A DNA stretch of 64,000 bases from the NCBI RefSeq assembly GCF_918797505.1, contig NC_092794.1, positions 32,540,122-32,604,121 of the forward strand, written 5' to 3'. The notes below the pieces were generated by a model, which was given only the letters and a program-made list of their open reading frames with translations, did not search any database and had not been told where the DNA came from. The translations under genes and the position numbers were made by a program. This document shows positions 48,863 through 58,240 of the stretch, piece after piece (positions within the stretch are counted from its first letter, which is position 1; each line of letters starts with the position of its first letter). The DNA comes from Bemisia tabaci (Eukaryota; Arthropoda; Insecta; Hemiptera; Aleyrodidae).

Positions 48863-49047
48863 CAGGAGTGTGCAGGGCCCTTTCAGGTTAATAGGTACGT
48901 TGGAACACCTGCAAAATGAGATGATAATGGAAATAAACTTGAAGTGGCGTCTAAAATACGGGGAACCATGGGAGATCCAGCTTGGGTTCCGATTGATTTT
49001 CGTTCTAGGTACCTTAAACTATATTTACACCAAGTTTCATGCTGGTA

Positions 49048-49517
49048 GTCTCATTTGAACTACTTCGACCCTAAGCGACCCCAAAGTAAGAGGAAATGAA
49101 AAGATTCAATCTATTAGCTTATACATTTTTTGTGTTGAATTATTGTCTTGCAGTTTATTATAATTGTAGATCTAATTTTTGGTTTCTCTTGACTTTGTTT
49201 TCCCCTTCGAATAATGTAAACCCAGCAATATTTTCTTATTCTTTCTCTTGGATTTACTGTAATCATTGCCTGCCACTTTTAATAGCTTTTAAGCCGAAGT
49301 GTCAAATTTTCCGTAACACAATGACCCAACTTGAAAATTTTTGCACTAATATTCCTATTCCCATAGCAATAACTTTAGGATTCGATCACTAATATCTGAG
49401 TGACAAGAGAAGAGATCACAAGTACAATAAAATGTTTACTTTTAAATTCAAAAATCAAGCCTCCAGTCAGACAGTTTTCGAAAACTGTGTTTCTTCAAAT
49501 TTATGGAGTCATATTAC
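49048..49517. other. WDTC1 intron, unassigned
   Basis: Between the nest and exon B. A plus-strand ORF (49096-49392) is hydrophobic and low complexity; not supported as a gene. Confidence 0.4.
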
Positions 49518-49629
49518 CTTCACAGAAAAAATGTTTCCGATGTGACGTGTTGTAATAGACTTCAATTTCTTCTTCCTGAATGGACACCACAGAATGATAT
49601 GAACATCATCCGATGCGGAAGCGAGAAGC
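49518..49629 (-). CDS. WDTC1: WDTC1 (adipose) exon B, WD repeat 1 end
   Basis: The acceptor CTTTGCAG precedes 49629 and one base completes the codon split from exon A. The donor GAAG|GTAATA follows 49518, phase 0. The 37 full codons read LLASASDDVHIILWCPFRKK, then KLKSITTRHIGNIFSVK. This is the LLAS(G/A)SDD..I.LWDPF blade edge and the HTGNIFSVK start of the next repeat in WDTC1. One oddity is the WCP where the family has WDP: the conserved WD aspartate of the first repeat is replaced by Cys, which could be a real substitution or a sequence error (GAT/TGT). Confidence 0.96.
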
Positions 49630-49906
49630 CTGCAAAGATCATAGCTTTATTTACTAATTATCTGGAAGCAAAATATAGTTTTTGGGAATAGAATGAACTA
49701 TGGAGTAGGGTTTGGAATGAAACATCTCAGCGCATATTAATTTTTTTTTTTATTGAATTCTAACACCAGGTTAAAAACTTGAATAACTCAATGAAATATT
49801 TTGGTTCTTGGTGCAGTTTTTTTCTCACTTAGGAAACACAAAAACTTTCTCCACTGTAATAGACTTGATCTAAGAATATTAATAATTCACTGCTGTAGAT
49901 ATTCTT

Positions 49907-49952
49907 GGCAGCGATGGCCGAGTGGATGGCATCCTCGCCTCACGCTTTGTGA
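49907..49952 (+). repeat. tRNA-Ser/Leu-like fragment
   Basis: GGCAGCGATGGCCGAGTGG (49907-49925) matches the acceptor, D-arm and box A of a class II tRNA such as tRNA-Ser. The match then fades after about 49952, with no box B or 3' acceptor half. It is a truncated tRNA copy or SINE head, not a functional tRNA. Confidence 0.6.
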
Positions 49953-50829
49953 GAAACTTCGTATGAACGATTTTTGTCACTATCATATTCTTTCAATGGG
50001 AATATAGTATTCCTGAATCATTAATTTAGATTTAAGTAGGTTACAAGGATCTTCCTTTAATTACTACTTTCATTTTGAACACATTGTTGCAGTTAGATAG
50101 GTGACCTTCAGTTAAATTAAAGATTCACGTTGCATTGGTGCCTTTATGTTAATTTAGTAACATTTTATTAAACTGGCAAATTTTTGCGAAATTACCGACT
50201 ATTTCTCAATTGGCGGATTGGTTTTTTGAGGGTAAATTAGATAATTCTGATAAGCATAGGTCAAGCTAGATAAGGTTACGAGGGGGGGGACCCAAAAAAT
50301 TCCGAATTTCGCAGTAACTTGACGACAGTTGAATTTGCTTGACCATATTGGTAATTTGTCGGTCAGTCATATCCACTATTAGGAATGTATCATCTCCGAA
50401 TCTTCGATAGAATTTTATGGATGCAAAATATAAAGAAATATCAGAATTGATGCAAATCATCGATGAAATTATACAACAAAATTATCTCCAACATAATGAT
50501 AAAATTTACGAATGTGAAGATAAAGTTGAAATGGGAGCCCCCTTATCACATGCTTCAAGTAGTTAGTACTATTGGCAGATAGTACACTTCAAAGTAAGCA
50601 CCTTTGGCTATTCATTATTTCATTGACATGTGAAGCAGGTACACGGGGAGCTTCCCTAGAGAAGTTCCATGGGAGGGCCTGTTCGGAGCCTTCGGGCAGT
50701 CCTGTGGGGAGCCCGCGGGACTCGAGCCTAAGTCCCGTGTCCAAAATTCCATGGGTCAGAAATTTCCACGGGGAATTTTTGCAAGAATAATGATATACTC
50801 GAAAGTTTTGGGAGGATGAATGGGTAGCC

Positions 50830-51090
50830 TCCTCGAGACCGGCTGCAGTGCTTGCAGAAACTGAAGAGAGGGATGGAAAGGAACCACTGGCCGCGGCTGC
50901 GTAGAGTTCTAGAAGCCGATGAATGCGGCGTGATAAGGGAAGCAGGTGGTGGGGCGGGGACTCTGCCCTGCAGCCGGCGGAGGACGGGCGCCGCGGCGCC
51001 GGGAGGGAGAGGGAGGCTACCGCTGCGGTGCGCAGTCGGTGGGCCTGCGCGGCGCGTCGCGCAGGGGGAGGAATTGCTGACACGAATTTT
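50830..51090. other. GC-rich island beside WDTC1 exon A
   Basis: About 250 bp of strongly GC-rich, CpG-containing sequence (peak 50940-51070, with CCGGCGGAGGACGGGCGCCG) in an otherwise AT-rich intron, starting about 70 bp 3' of exon A on the minus strand. Open frames cross it on both strands because it is GC-rich, but none resembles a protein. It could be an inserted repeat, an internal promoter or an enhancer. Confidence 0.4.
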
Positions 51091-51159
51091 GTGCGCGCTA
51101 TGAGCTGTAATGTAATGAAAAAGGATTCAATGACTACAATGAACATGAATCAAACTTAC

Positions 51160-51290
51160 TCTCCAGTGGTGTTCCATTCCAGACAATTGACGCAACCTTC
51201 ATGCCCTTTTAATTCTTCTTCTAATCCTAAACGTTCTATAAATTTATCTGTCACATGTAATCTGCTACGGACGATTCTTCTAGCACTTTC
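51160..51290 (-). CDS. WDTC1: WDTC1 (adipose) exon A, first visible coding exon
   Basis: WDTC1 is a WD40/TPR protein that acts as a substrate receptor (DCAF) of CUL4-DDB1 ubiquitin ligase and restrains fat storage in flies and mammals. The acceptor TTTTTTACAG precedes 51290 in phase 0. The donor GGAGA|GTAAGT follows 51160, phase 2. The 43 codons read ESARRIVRSRLHVTDKFIER, LGLEEELKGHEGCVNCLEWN and TTG. This aligns with the HVTD.FI.RLGLE.EL.GH.GCVNCLEWN block of vertebrate WDTC1. Family proteins have about 16 residues more at the N-terminus, so a small first coding exon with ATG is missing here, probably beyond 64000 or too short to recognise. Introns: A-B 1.5 kb, B-C 6.1 kb, C-D 3.5 kb, D-E 7.0 kb, E-F 8.7 kb, F-G 3.4 kb. 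Confidence 0.96.
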
Positions 51291-51545
51291 CTGTAAAAAA
51301 TGGAATGAAAGTTGAGGGTAAAAAATTGAATTTAACTATTTACTTCTCAGTGGAGAACCGAAGGTCGTCAATTTTTAACTAGGATTTGAGGGCTATAGCT
51401 AGTTTCAGTACAGTAATAGTGACTCCTCTCTACAGAGTATTACTAGGAGCGGTAGCGACCCCGTCAAGCCTATAGAGATCTCCAACAACGAAAATGGGAG
51501 CCGCTGCTGTATCTTACACGACACTATGGTCTGGGGGCGCCGAAT

Positions 51546-52213
51546 TAGGGCCATAAATCAGGAAATGATCAGAATATCATGAAATTTGGTGTACTTATGT
51601 TTTTTGGGTCGCTGAATTCAAATTTGACCTTAGTTTTACAAAATTCTTAAATCCAAGATGGCGGCAGGCCCTTGAAACCAAAAAATTAGAAGAAAAGCCA
51701 AAATATGATTAGAATACCAAATTGAATGTCAGTTTAATGTTTTGAAGGTTGTCTCACTATAATATGAAATCTATTTTTCAATGATCAAGAGGTTATCAGG
51801 ACAGAAGCCCCAAAAATACGCATTTAATCCAGAAAAATAAGAGGAGAAGAAATGATTGATATTGAATTAAGTCCGTACTATGTTTTTCGGTCTATTGATC
51901 CTGACTGGAGCTGAGTTAAAAAAATTGCACATTCAATATGGTGATATTCGTGTTAGCAAGACATATGGCATTAGCCCTTTAGGGCGGCCCCTCCCCGAAC
52001 CAAAAATTGTCCCTAAAAATTTTCATTTCTAGCGATATTTTAAAAATAATTTACTCTTTGATCATCAAACCCTGCTAGCAAAATTTTCTAGATATACTCA
52101 ATACTACTTAGACCTAAATAGCTTTGACATTCTTATACTCATTGGAGGCTGTCAACTATTCTGCGCTGATTTTCATGGTTAGAATTATTATAAAGATTCT
52201 AGGCCTAATGAAT
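51546..52213. mobile_element. Insertion inside one arm of the foldback
   Basis: The uninterrupted right arm gives the empty site (GCCGAAT|TGTGGCC in left-arm sense, 53632-53645). The left arm has the same site split, with GAAT before (51542-51545) and after (52210-52213). The insert starts TAGGGCCATAAATC, ends CTAGGCCTAAT, and contains one AAGATGGCGGC at 51655. No ORF; likely a small non-autonomous DNA element. Confidence 0.65.
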
Positions 52214-52753
52214 CGTGGCCAAAAATCCGATTTTTGAAAGTACGAAAATCTGGCAATCAAGCATATAATCCTTATCTACATCCTTTAGTAGGTGTGAAAT
52301 GACCTATCAAATCTTATGTAATTGTTTTTACGATCAGATATATGGTGGCGAACTTCACATCCTCCGAGGTAAGTAAACAAACGTGAGAATTTAAAGTGCA
52401 CGTTATCGTGTATTGCCTTGTGTCGTTTTGTGATAAGTTGGCGTAAATCCCCGATCAAATATGGACAAGAAAGGTGAAAGTAAGTACTTTTTGATGGTTT
52501 AATCGTTTTTAGTATTAAGATTGATTTTATGACCACCATGAGACTCCAAAGTTTTGTCCTAATTTAGGCAAAAAATTGCCTTCATCTTAAGTTTTAGTTA
52601 TCACTAACACGAGCTAACACGTTCTTATCAGTGCAAGAATGTAGCTCATATGTTCCTCTAACAGGATATCATAGGTTTTTTTGCATCTTTTTGCCTCTGG
52701 GGCCTTCAGACCCAGACCCAGATCAGACCCTAAAACCTTGCTGATTACCATTC

Positions 52754-52835
52754 TCGGGTTGCCTAGCCAGGAATTGAACTCGGAACCTCTTGATCTTAAA
52801 GCCAGCACTCCAACCACTACGCACCACAGCGGGCC
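52754..52835 (-). mobile_element. tRNA-derived SINE head
   Basis: On the minus strand GGCCCGCTGTGGTGCGTAGT starts at 52835. A box-A-like TGGTGCGTAGTGG and a box-B-like GGTTCCGAGTTCAATTCC are spaced as in a tRNA. The sequence then runs into the palindrome loop at about 52700. It is not a functional tRNA: the 3' acceptor stem is not complementary to the 5' end. Confidence 0.65.
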
Positions 52836-54176
52836 GAGTTAATAAATTTGTATTATGTATACAGGCTGAAGAATAAAAAAAATACCTAAGTTTTATCCAC
52901 CATTTGTCGTTTTTCCGGAGAAAATATTATTTTGCTTAAAAATGTGGTTTTTTGCAAAAAAACTTTAATTTCCGGAAATCTGGCAAGTGCTGGAAAAAAA
53001 CTGATATCATTTTCGGATTCAGCAGCCAAAAATACATTTGAATCACCCTATATCAAACGTTGACCTTGTCTCATCTCTCTTATCTCCTTCTGCAATGAAA
53101 TCAGATTGCGCAGAAAATCGTGTAAGTCCTTCACTAAAATGACCAAAAAAGGCCCCAGAGGCAAAAAGCGGCAAAAAAACCGATGATATCCTGTTAGAGG
53201 AACATATGAGCTACATTCTTGCACTGATAAGAACGTGTTAGCTCGTGTTAGTGATAACTAAAACTTAAGATGAAGGCAATTTTTTGCCTAAATCAGGACA
53301 AAACTTTGGAGTCTCATGGTGGTCATAAAATCAATCTTAATACTAAAAACGATTAAACCATCAAAAAGTACTTACTTTCACCTTTCTTTTCCATATTTGA
53401 TCGGGGATCTACGCCAACTTATCACAAAGCGACACACGGCAATACACGATGACGTGCACTTTAAATTCTCACGTTTGTTTACTTACCTCGAGGATGTGAA
53501 GTTCGCCACCATGTATCTGATCGTAAAAACAATTACAGAAGATTTGATGGGTCATTTCACACCTACTAAAGGATGTACATAAGGATTATATGCTCGATTG
53601 CCAGATTTTCGTACTTTCAAAAATCGGATTTTTGGCCACAATTCGGCGCCCCCAGACCATAGTGCACGAGCCCGTTTAACTTTTGCGTTATTTTGAGATA
53701 TCTCCGCAAAAACTTAACGAAACTCAAAACCCTTTGCACTCTGGCTGGCAAACTTAATTCCTCGCCTACAGGCGAAATTTGGAGCTGATTCATTGCGCAG
53801 TTAATTAATAATCGCTAATTAATTGCCGTTTTTTTGGCCACTATTTCAAATCTGCCGCACCACATTCACATTCGTGCCTCGAAATGCCTGCAATCGGCCA
53901 TCCGTTTTAAATATAAATGTGTTGCGAACATTTATGAAAATCATTGCAACTCATTTCAAAAGGTTTAAACCAGTGCATAGGCATCATTCCTTGAATTTAG
54001 AACGTGTTTTTGCATTATTAATTTTTAAGAAAGTTCAACTGATCAAAGTCGTTGTTTTATTCAATTCACGACCATTCACGACGCACCGCCAGTGCCGCCA
54101 GTGTCATGGCGTCAGTTAGCTGCTCTGTCGCTGCTCCATATAAATTTGTCTCGAAAAATTGTCTGATCCCTTGGAA

Positions 54177-54984
54177 TAGGCTTGTGCTTAACGGCTACTT
54201 TTCGGGAACGTGATTACTGTTACTGCTACTCAAAAATCACGGTGAAAAGTAGCAGTGATTTTTCACAGGATAACTGACAAGGATAACCTAAAAATACCGC
54301 CGTCTCCAACAGTTCGTTGACTCAGGTCGGATAACATGTGAAAAGTAGCAGGTGGCGGTTATGCTGTGATTTATCACAGGTTAACCTTATCAAACGATCC
54401 TTCCCAAATGCTTTCTACATCTTCAAAATTAAAAGTACCACTGATTTTCTACAGCATAAACTCTTTAAATCACTCGTTCTTCTCAATTCCCTTTTAGTGG
54501 TAAAATTGATACTGTAATATTTTATTATCACTGTTCAATCCACAAGTCATAATTTCCGGAACTATCTGTGAATCACAGGTAAAAGTAGCAGTGAGGCCAC
54601 GGAGTTACTACCCACAATGCATTGTAATATTCGGAGATTTCACGTGATTGGCTATCCGCCCTATGGTGCTACTCTGCTCTGCCGCTGTTATCATGCTGCT
54701 CCTTTTAAACTGCTACTGCTCTTTTTGCTTTGTTATCGCAATCGCAGTGTATCCAACTGTAACTATGATTAACCATGTGCAAGCTCATTCATAAATTTTT
54801 TTCGCCGTTTAACACTAAAGTTTTGGTTACTCACTGTTTAACTATCAGCGACTAACTTTTGATGAAAACTGCCCAAAAAAAGAGCAGAATAACAGGTGTT
54901 CCTCGCCAGTCACAGTGATCGATCACTGCTACTCAAGAATCACAGTGATTTTTACCTGCTACTGCGATCGCGGTCACAAGCCTA
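54177..54984. mobile_element. 808-bp hAT-type MITE with exact 8-bp target duplication
   Basis: Ends TAGGCTTGTG and its exact complement. CCTTGGAA flanks both sides (54169-54176, 54985-54992). The subterminal and internal regions are packed with AAAGTAGCAGTGA and TCACAGTGATTTTT motifs in both orientations. No transposase; the TAGG end and 8-bp duplication place it with hAT elements. Confidence 0.88.
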
Positions 54985-54992
54985 CCTTGGAA

Positions 54993-55745
54993 AGAATCTC
55001 ATCATCATCATATTTAGAATAATAAATAAGTAGCTATTATTCTATGTCATCAGTGAACAGAGTGAATCAAGTGAATCCCGGCTGGTGAATTCTGAATCAC
55101 GACCCTCTTTTCCACGCTTGGAAAGAAACTGAGATTAAAACATAGATTTGCGCTAATCACTCATTTTCCGATTTGTTTTTTTATCTATTATCAACTGGTT
55201 TCTAAGACTTTTGAATTCCCTGCCGTCGTGACTTCGTGCCGGATAGCTAGTTGATGTCACAGTCAAGTCAATTCAATCAATGTTTGTCTTTTCACTTTTA
55301 GGTTATCGCGAGATGTAAACATACCCACACAAACTAAACTAATAAATAATTTAATGTTGTTATTTCGAAATGCAAACTAAATCATCCTAATAAAACTTCC
55401 CTGTATTGTTCACTACTATCTCTAAACTTTGTCTCTACCTTTATTACCGTGCTACAAGTTCTGTGTACCTTCCTCCATCTGTGGTTCATTTGTTCACAAG
55501 CAAAACTGTAAGTACCTATGACAAGTGAATTTTAGTGCCCTTATCCCTGCAGAAATCTGTTCGATGTCAAAGAATCCTAGTAATCTGGTTTTGAGCGAGA
55601 CCCATATCAAGGATTCAAAGGCAGCGTCAGTAGTTTTAGCAACAAATCTATGCCGAGTCGGATGCCAAAATTCTACTTAAGGTATGTGCTGAACTATTTC
55701 AATGTGTGTTACCTAATATCAGAAGCAATATTTGCTGAACCATGC
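54993..55745. other. No gene recognised
   Basis: Sequence between the MITE and the LTR element; no exon or repeat supported. Confidence 0.4.
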
Positions 55746-55899
55746 TGTACGATTTTGACTGTATCATGTATATCTCTTGTATGTATCTATGGTTACGCAC
55801 CACGACTTGTCTTTCTGATCCTCTCTCACGTTGATACACGCTCTTCTGATCCCGATAGATTTGTCCTCATTTCCTTCCCATTCCCCCCTTTTCCCTACA
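55746..55899 (+). repeat. 5' LTR (154 bp)
   Basis: TGTACGATTTTGACTG to TTTTCCCTACA. It is very short for BEL/Pao. Identical by eye to 61736-61889 except at 55868. Confidence 0.95.
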
Positions 55900-55903
55900 G
55901 TTT

Positions 55904-55921
55904 TGGTGACCCCGACGTGAT
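55904..55921 (+). promoter_or_regulatory. Primer binding site
   Basis: TGGTGACCCCGACGTGAT lies 4 nt after the 5' LTR. It begins with TGG, the complement of a tRNA CCA end, and is of the type commonly seen in BEL/Pao elements. I did not assign the priming tRNA. Confidence 0.8.
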
Positions 55922-56446
55922 TTGACCTTGTCTAGTGACGCGAGACTTGGGATTCATCGTCATCGTTCGTTTAAGTGCATTTTTGGTAACATTTAACTTT
56001 GAAAACCTATAACCCTCATAACCTTCAAACCCATTTTTTATGAGTTTATCCGATGATTTTATCATCAGCTGAGTGCTCTCCGTGCGCGTCCACAGTCTAA
56101 CCTCCGATCGCCGGTTTCGCGTTCCGAAATAGCGGAGTAAAGCGAATCGCCATAGTAACACTTTCCGCTTTTGTCCGGGCTGTTAAGATGTTTCATCGTA
56201 GTACTGACTTGTGATTGTGCGATTTTAAACGGCACCTGTGCTCCTGCTCTCTCAGCTGACATTTCTTCAGACTTTTTACCTCTCCTTCCTCCGCCCAGCG
56301 CCTAGCTCACCATCCTTCACTCCGTCTCTCCGTCTCTCTACACCGCATCTTGGTGCTTGATCATATGATTTGAACTCTTTTATTTTTCCTTCCATTTGGG
56401 GCCCCATTTGTCATTTTTGTTCTCGTGTCTTTTTCATTGTTTATGT

Positions 56447-56655
56447 ACCTCCTTCGCCCCTCATTTGGCAACCTCTCTTGCCCCTAGTTGGCACCCTCTA
56501 TAGCCCCTAGTTGGCATCCTCTCTCGCCCCTAGTTGGCACCCTCTATAGCCCCTAGTTGGCATCCTCTCTCGCCCCTAGTTGGCACCCTCTATAGCCCCT
56601 AGTTGGCACCCTCCTTCGCCCCTCATTTGGCACCCTCTCTCGCCCCTAGTCGGCG
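56447..56655 (+). repeat. About nine 23-25-bp tandem repeats in the BEL leader
   Basis: Units of the form CCCCTAGTTGGCACCCTCTA alternate between TATAG and CTCTCG/CTTCG spacers, giving a higher-order period of about 46 bp. They lie between the primer binding site and the gag ATG, about 50 bp upstream of it. Confidence 0.9.
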
Positions 56656-56704
56656 CTTTCTCTACTTTTTTGTGTATTTCTGTGTATTTTTGTGAATTTA
56701 AAAC

Positions 56705-57910
56705 ATGTCGGATAACGAATCCCAATGTACGGTTGCGCGGCTTAATGCGTTAAGTGCCACGAAGCTGAGGTACGAAGGTCAGTTACGGAGATTTTCCGAT
56801 TATTTAGCCCAAAATGCAGCCGATACGTCACAGCTCAAAGTGAGACTTAGTGCCGTAACGCCCATTTTGTCTCAATACTTAAATATTGTACACGAAATTT
56901 CCAACATCAGCGATGCAGACATTTCTGATGACATAAGCAATTTTGAGAGTTTGTATTTCAGTGTGTTGTCAGTTGCCAACGGCAGACTGTCTGATTGGGG
57001 TTCCAGTTCATCCACTAATGTGAGTGAACACGGCTACAATTTTGCTCAAAGGACTTCCTCCTTGAAAAAACCTAATATTCCAACATTTGATGGTTCGATC
57101 GAGAACTGGATGAGTTTTCGGCAAATGTTCAACTGCATTGTTCATGCAGATAGGTCTCTTTCTTCAGTTCAAAAGTTGTTTTATTTAAAATCTGCTTTAA
57201 AAGGAAATTCTGCTGCTCTATTGCAGAATTTAGAGTTAACGAATGAAAACTATCCAGCAGCGTTAGAAATCTTATTAGAGCATTTTGATAATCAGCGAGT
57301 CATTGTGGATAAACATGTCAGTTTTCTAGTTAATTTGCCGGACGTGTGTACAGAGGAGTCAACTCGTAAATTAATTATCCAAGTTCAACAGGCTTGTCAT
57401 GCATTAGATGCATTAAAGGTAGAAACGAAAACTTGGGATCCGATTTTGATTTTCTTAATTACTAGTAAATTTGACAAAGAGACTTTGAGTGAATGGGAAA
57501 AAGTGGCTCCCAAAAAGGAGTGCCCAACGAAGAGCCAATTGTTTGATTTTTTGGAAAGACGGTGTCAGGTATTGCGAGCGTTGACTGTGTCAACATTGCC
57601 AGATGATCAGCGAGAGCAAGGTAAGAGTCTTAAAAATTCCACAAAAATCGGAAATAGCTTTCGATGTCCTCTTTGCAATCAAGCACACAAAATTTATCAG
57701 TGTCCTGAATTTTTGTCTATGCCTGTCAGAAGTAGAATTGTTAAAGCAAAAAATCTTGGATTATGCCTAAATTGTCTGAGAAAACATGAGGAAAAATGTT
57801 CTTCAGTCAGACCATGTTACGAGTGCTCCAGAAAGCACCATACTTCTTTGCATTTACCACAGTCTACAAATCAAGAAGTTGTTCTCTACTCCAAGTCCAA
57901 GTCATCCTGA
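56705..57910 (+). CDS. BEL/Pao gag
   Basis: 401 codons from ATG, the first after the leader repeats. The nucleocapsid precursor packages element RNA into virus-like particles. The N-terminal 110 residues are helical. Residues about 124-280 match the retrotransposon DUF1759 region (PTFDGSIENWMSFRQMF, then helices). At about 318-330 there is a CCHC knuckle, CPLCNQAHKIYQC, followed by a second Cys/His cluster (CLNCLRKHEEKC, CYECSRKHH). In many BEL elements gag and pol are one ORF; here TGA at 57908 separates them in the same frame, so pol would need readthrough or the copy is dead. Confidence 0.92.
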   Translation: MSDNESQCTVARLNALSATKLRYEGQLRRFSDYLAQNAADTSQLKVRLSAVTPILSQYLNIVHEISNISDADISDDISNFESLYFSVLSVANGRLSDWGSSSSTNVSEHGYNFAQRTSSLKKPNIPTFDGSIENWMSFRQMFNCIVHADRSLSSVQKLFYLKSALKGNSAALLQNLELTNENYPAALEILLEHFDNQRVIVDKHVSFLVNLPDVCTEESTRKLIIQVQQACHALDALKVETKTWDPILIFLITSKFDKETLSEWEKVAPKKECPTKSQLFDFLERRCQVLRALTVSTLPDDQREQGKSLKNSTKIGNSFRCPLCNQAHKIYQCPEFLSMPVRSRIVKAKNLGLCLNCLRKHEEKCSSVRPCYECSRKHHTSLHLPQSTNQEVVLYSKSKSS

Positions 57911-58240
57911 CTATCCACTGCTTGTGTCCGCCTTATCGGTTCCGACGGACGTACAGAAATCTGCCGCTCGCTATTAGATTGTGGCAGCAGTGCTAATTTT
58001 ATTTCACAGGATTTAGCAGCCACTTTAAAGAACAAAGTAGAATCGATACAGGGAATAAAAATTATAGGTGTAGGAACATCAATCTCGAAATTTCGTACTG
58101 TTATCACAGTGCAATCTTTGAACTCGAAATTTTCTTTTGAAGCAACTTGTGCAGTGTTGCCAAGTCTGCCACTAATTATTCCAGATAAAACGTTTCCAAA
58201 GTTCGATATTACTTCATCCAAGGAGAATCGAAATTGGCCG
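57911..58240 (+). pseudogene. BEL/Pao protease region (interrupted)
   Basis: In the gag frame just after the stop lies the retroviral-type aspartic protease, with the active-site motif LLDCGSSANFIS (Asp encoded near 57980), then a beta-rich domain to about 58240. The frame then changes: the continuation into reverse transcriptase is in another frame from about 58234, while this frame stops near 58306. No ATG of its own. Confidence 0.85.

Larger units (their letters stand above)
44706..49047. mobile_element. Outer shell of a nest of foldback elements
   Basis: Arms 44706-44883 and about 48880-49047 are inverted copies, with GAACGAAAATCAATCGGAAC on the left and its near-complement near 48990. 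Between them lie three further palindromes end to end: 44884-46748, 46748-47586 and 47614-48862. The simplest history is serial insertion of different foldback families into one older foldback. The whole nest lies in the WDTC1 intron between exons C and B. Confidence 0.75.
51522..53663. mobile_element. Foldback element with filled and empty sites
   Basis: Ends ACTATGGTCTGGGGGCGCCG and complement. The main arms, 52214-52700 and about 53150-53645, are nearly identical inverted copies. The left arm contains 668 bp (51546-52213) absent from the right, and a tRNA-like segment lies near the centre at 52754-52835. It lies upstream of WDTC1 exon A on the minus strand. Confidence 0.85.

Noticed and set aside
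49907..49952. Functional tRNA-Ser gene
   Set aside because: Only the 5' half is present; no anticodon arm pairing, box B or 3' acceptor strand.
50589..51315. Long overlapping ORFs of 185 and 130 residues on opposite strands
   Set aside because: A GC-rich island has few stops in any frame. The plus-strand ORF overlaps WDTC1 exon A in antisense and neither looks like a protein family.
52754..52835. Functional tRNA gene on the minus strand
   Set aside because: Boxes A and B are present but the acceptor stem does not close and the sequence continues into a SINE-like body.
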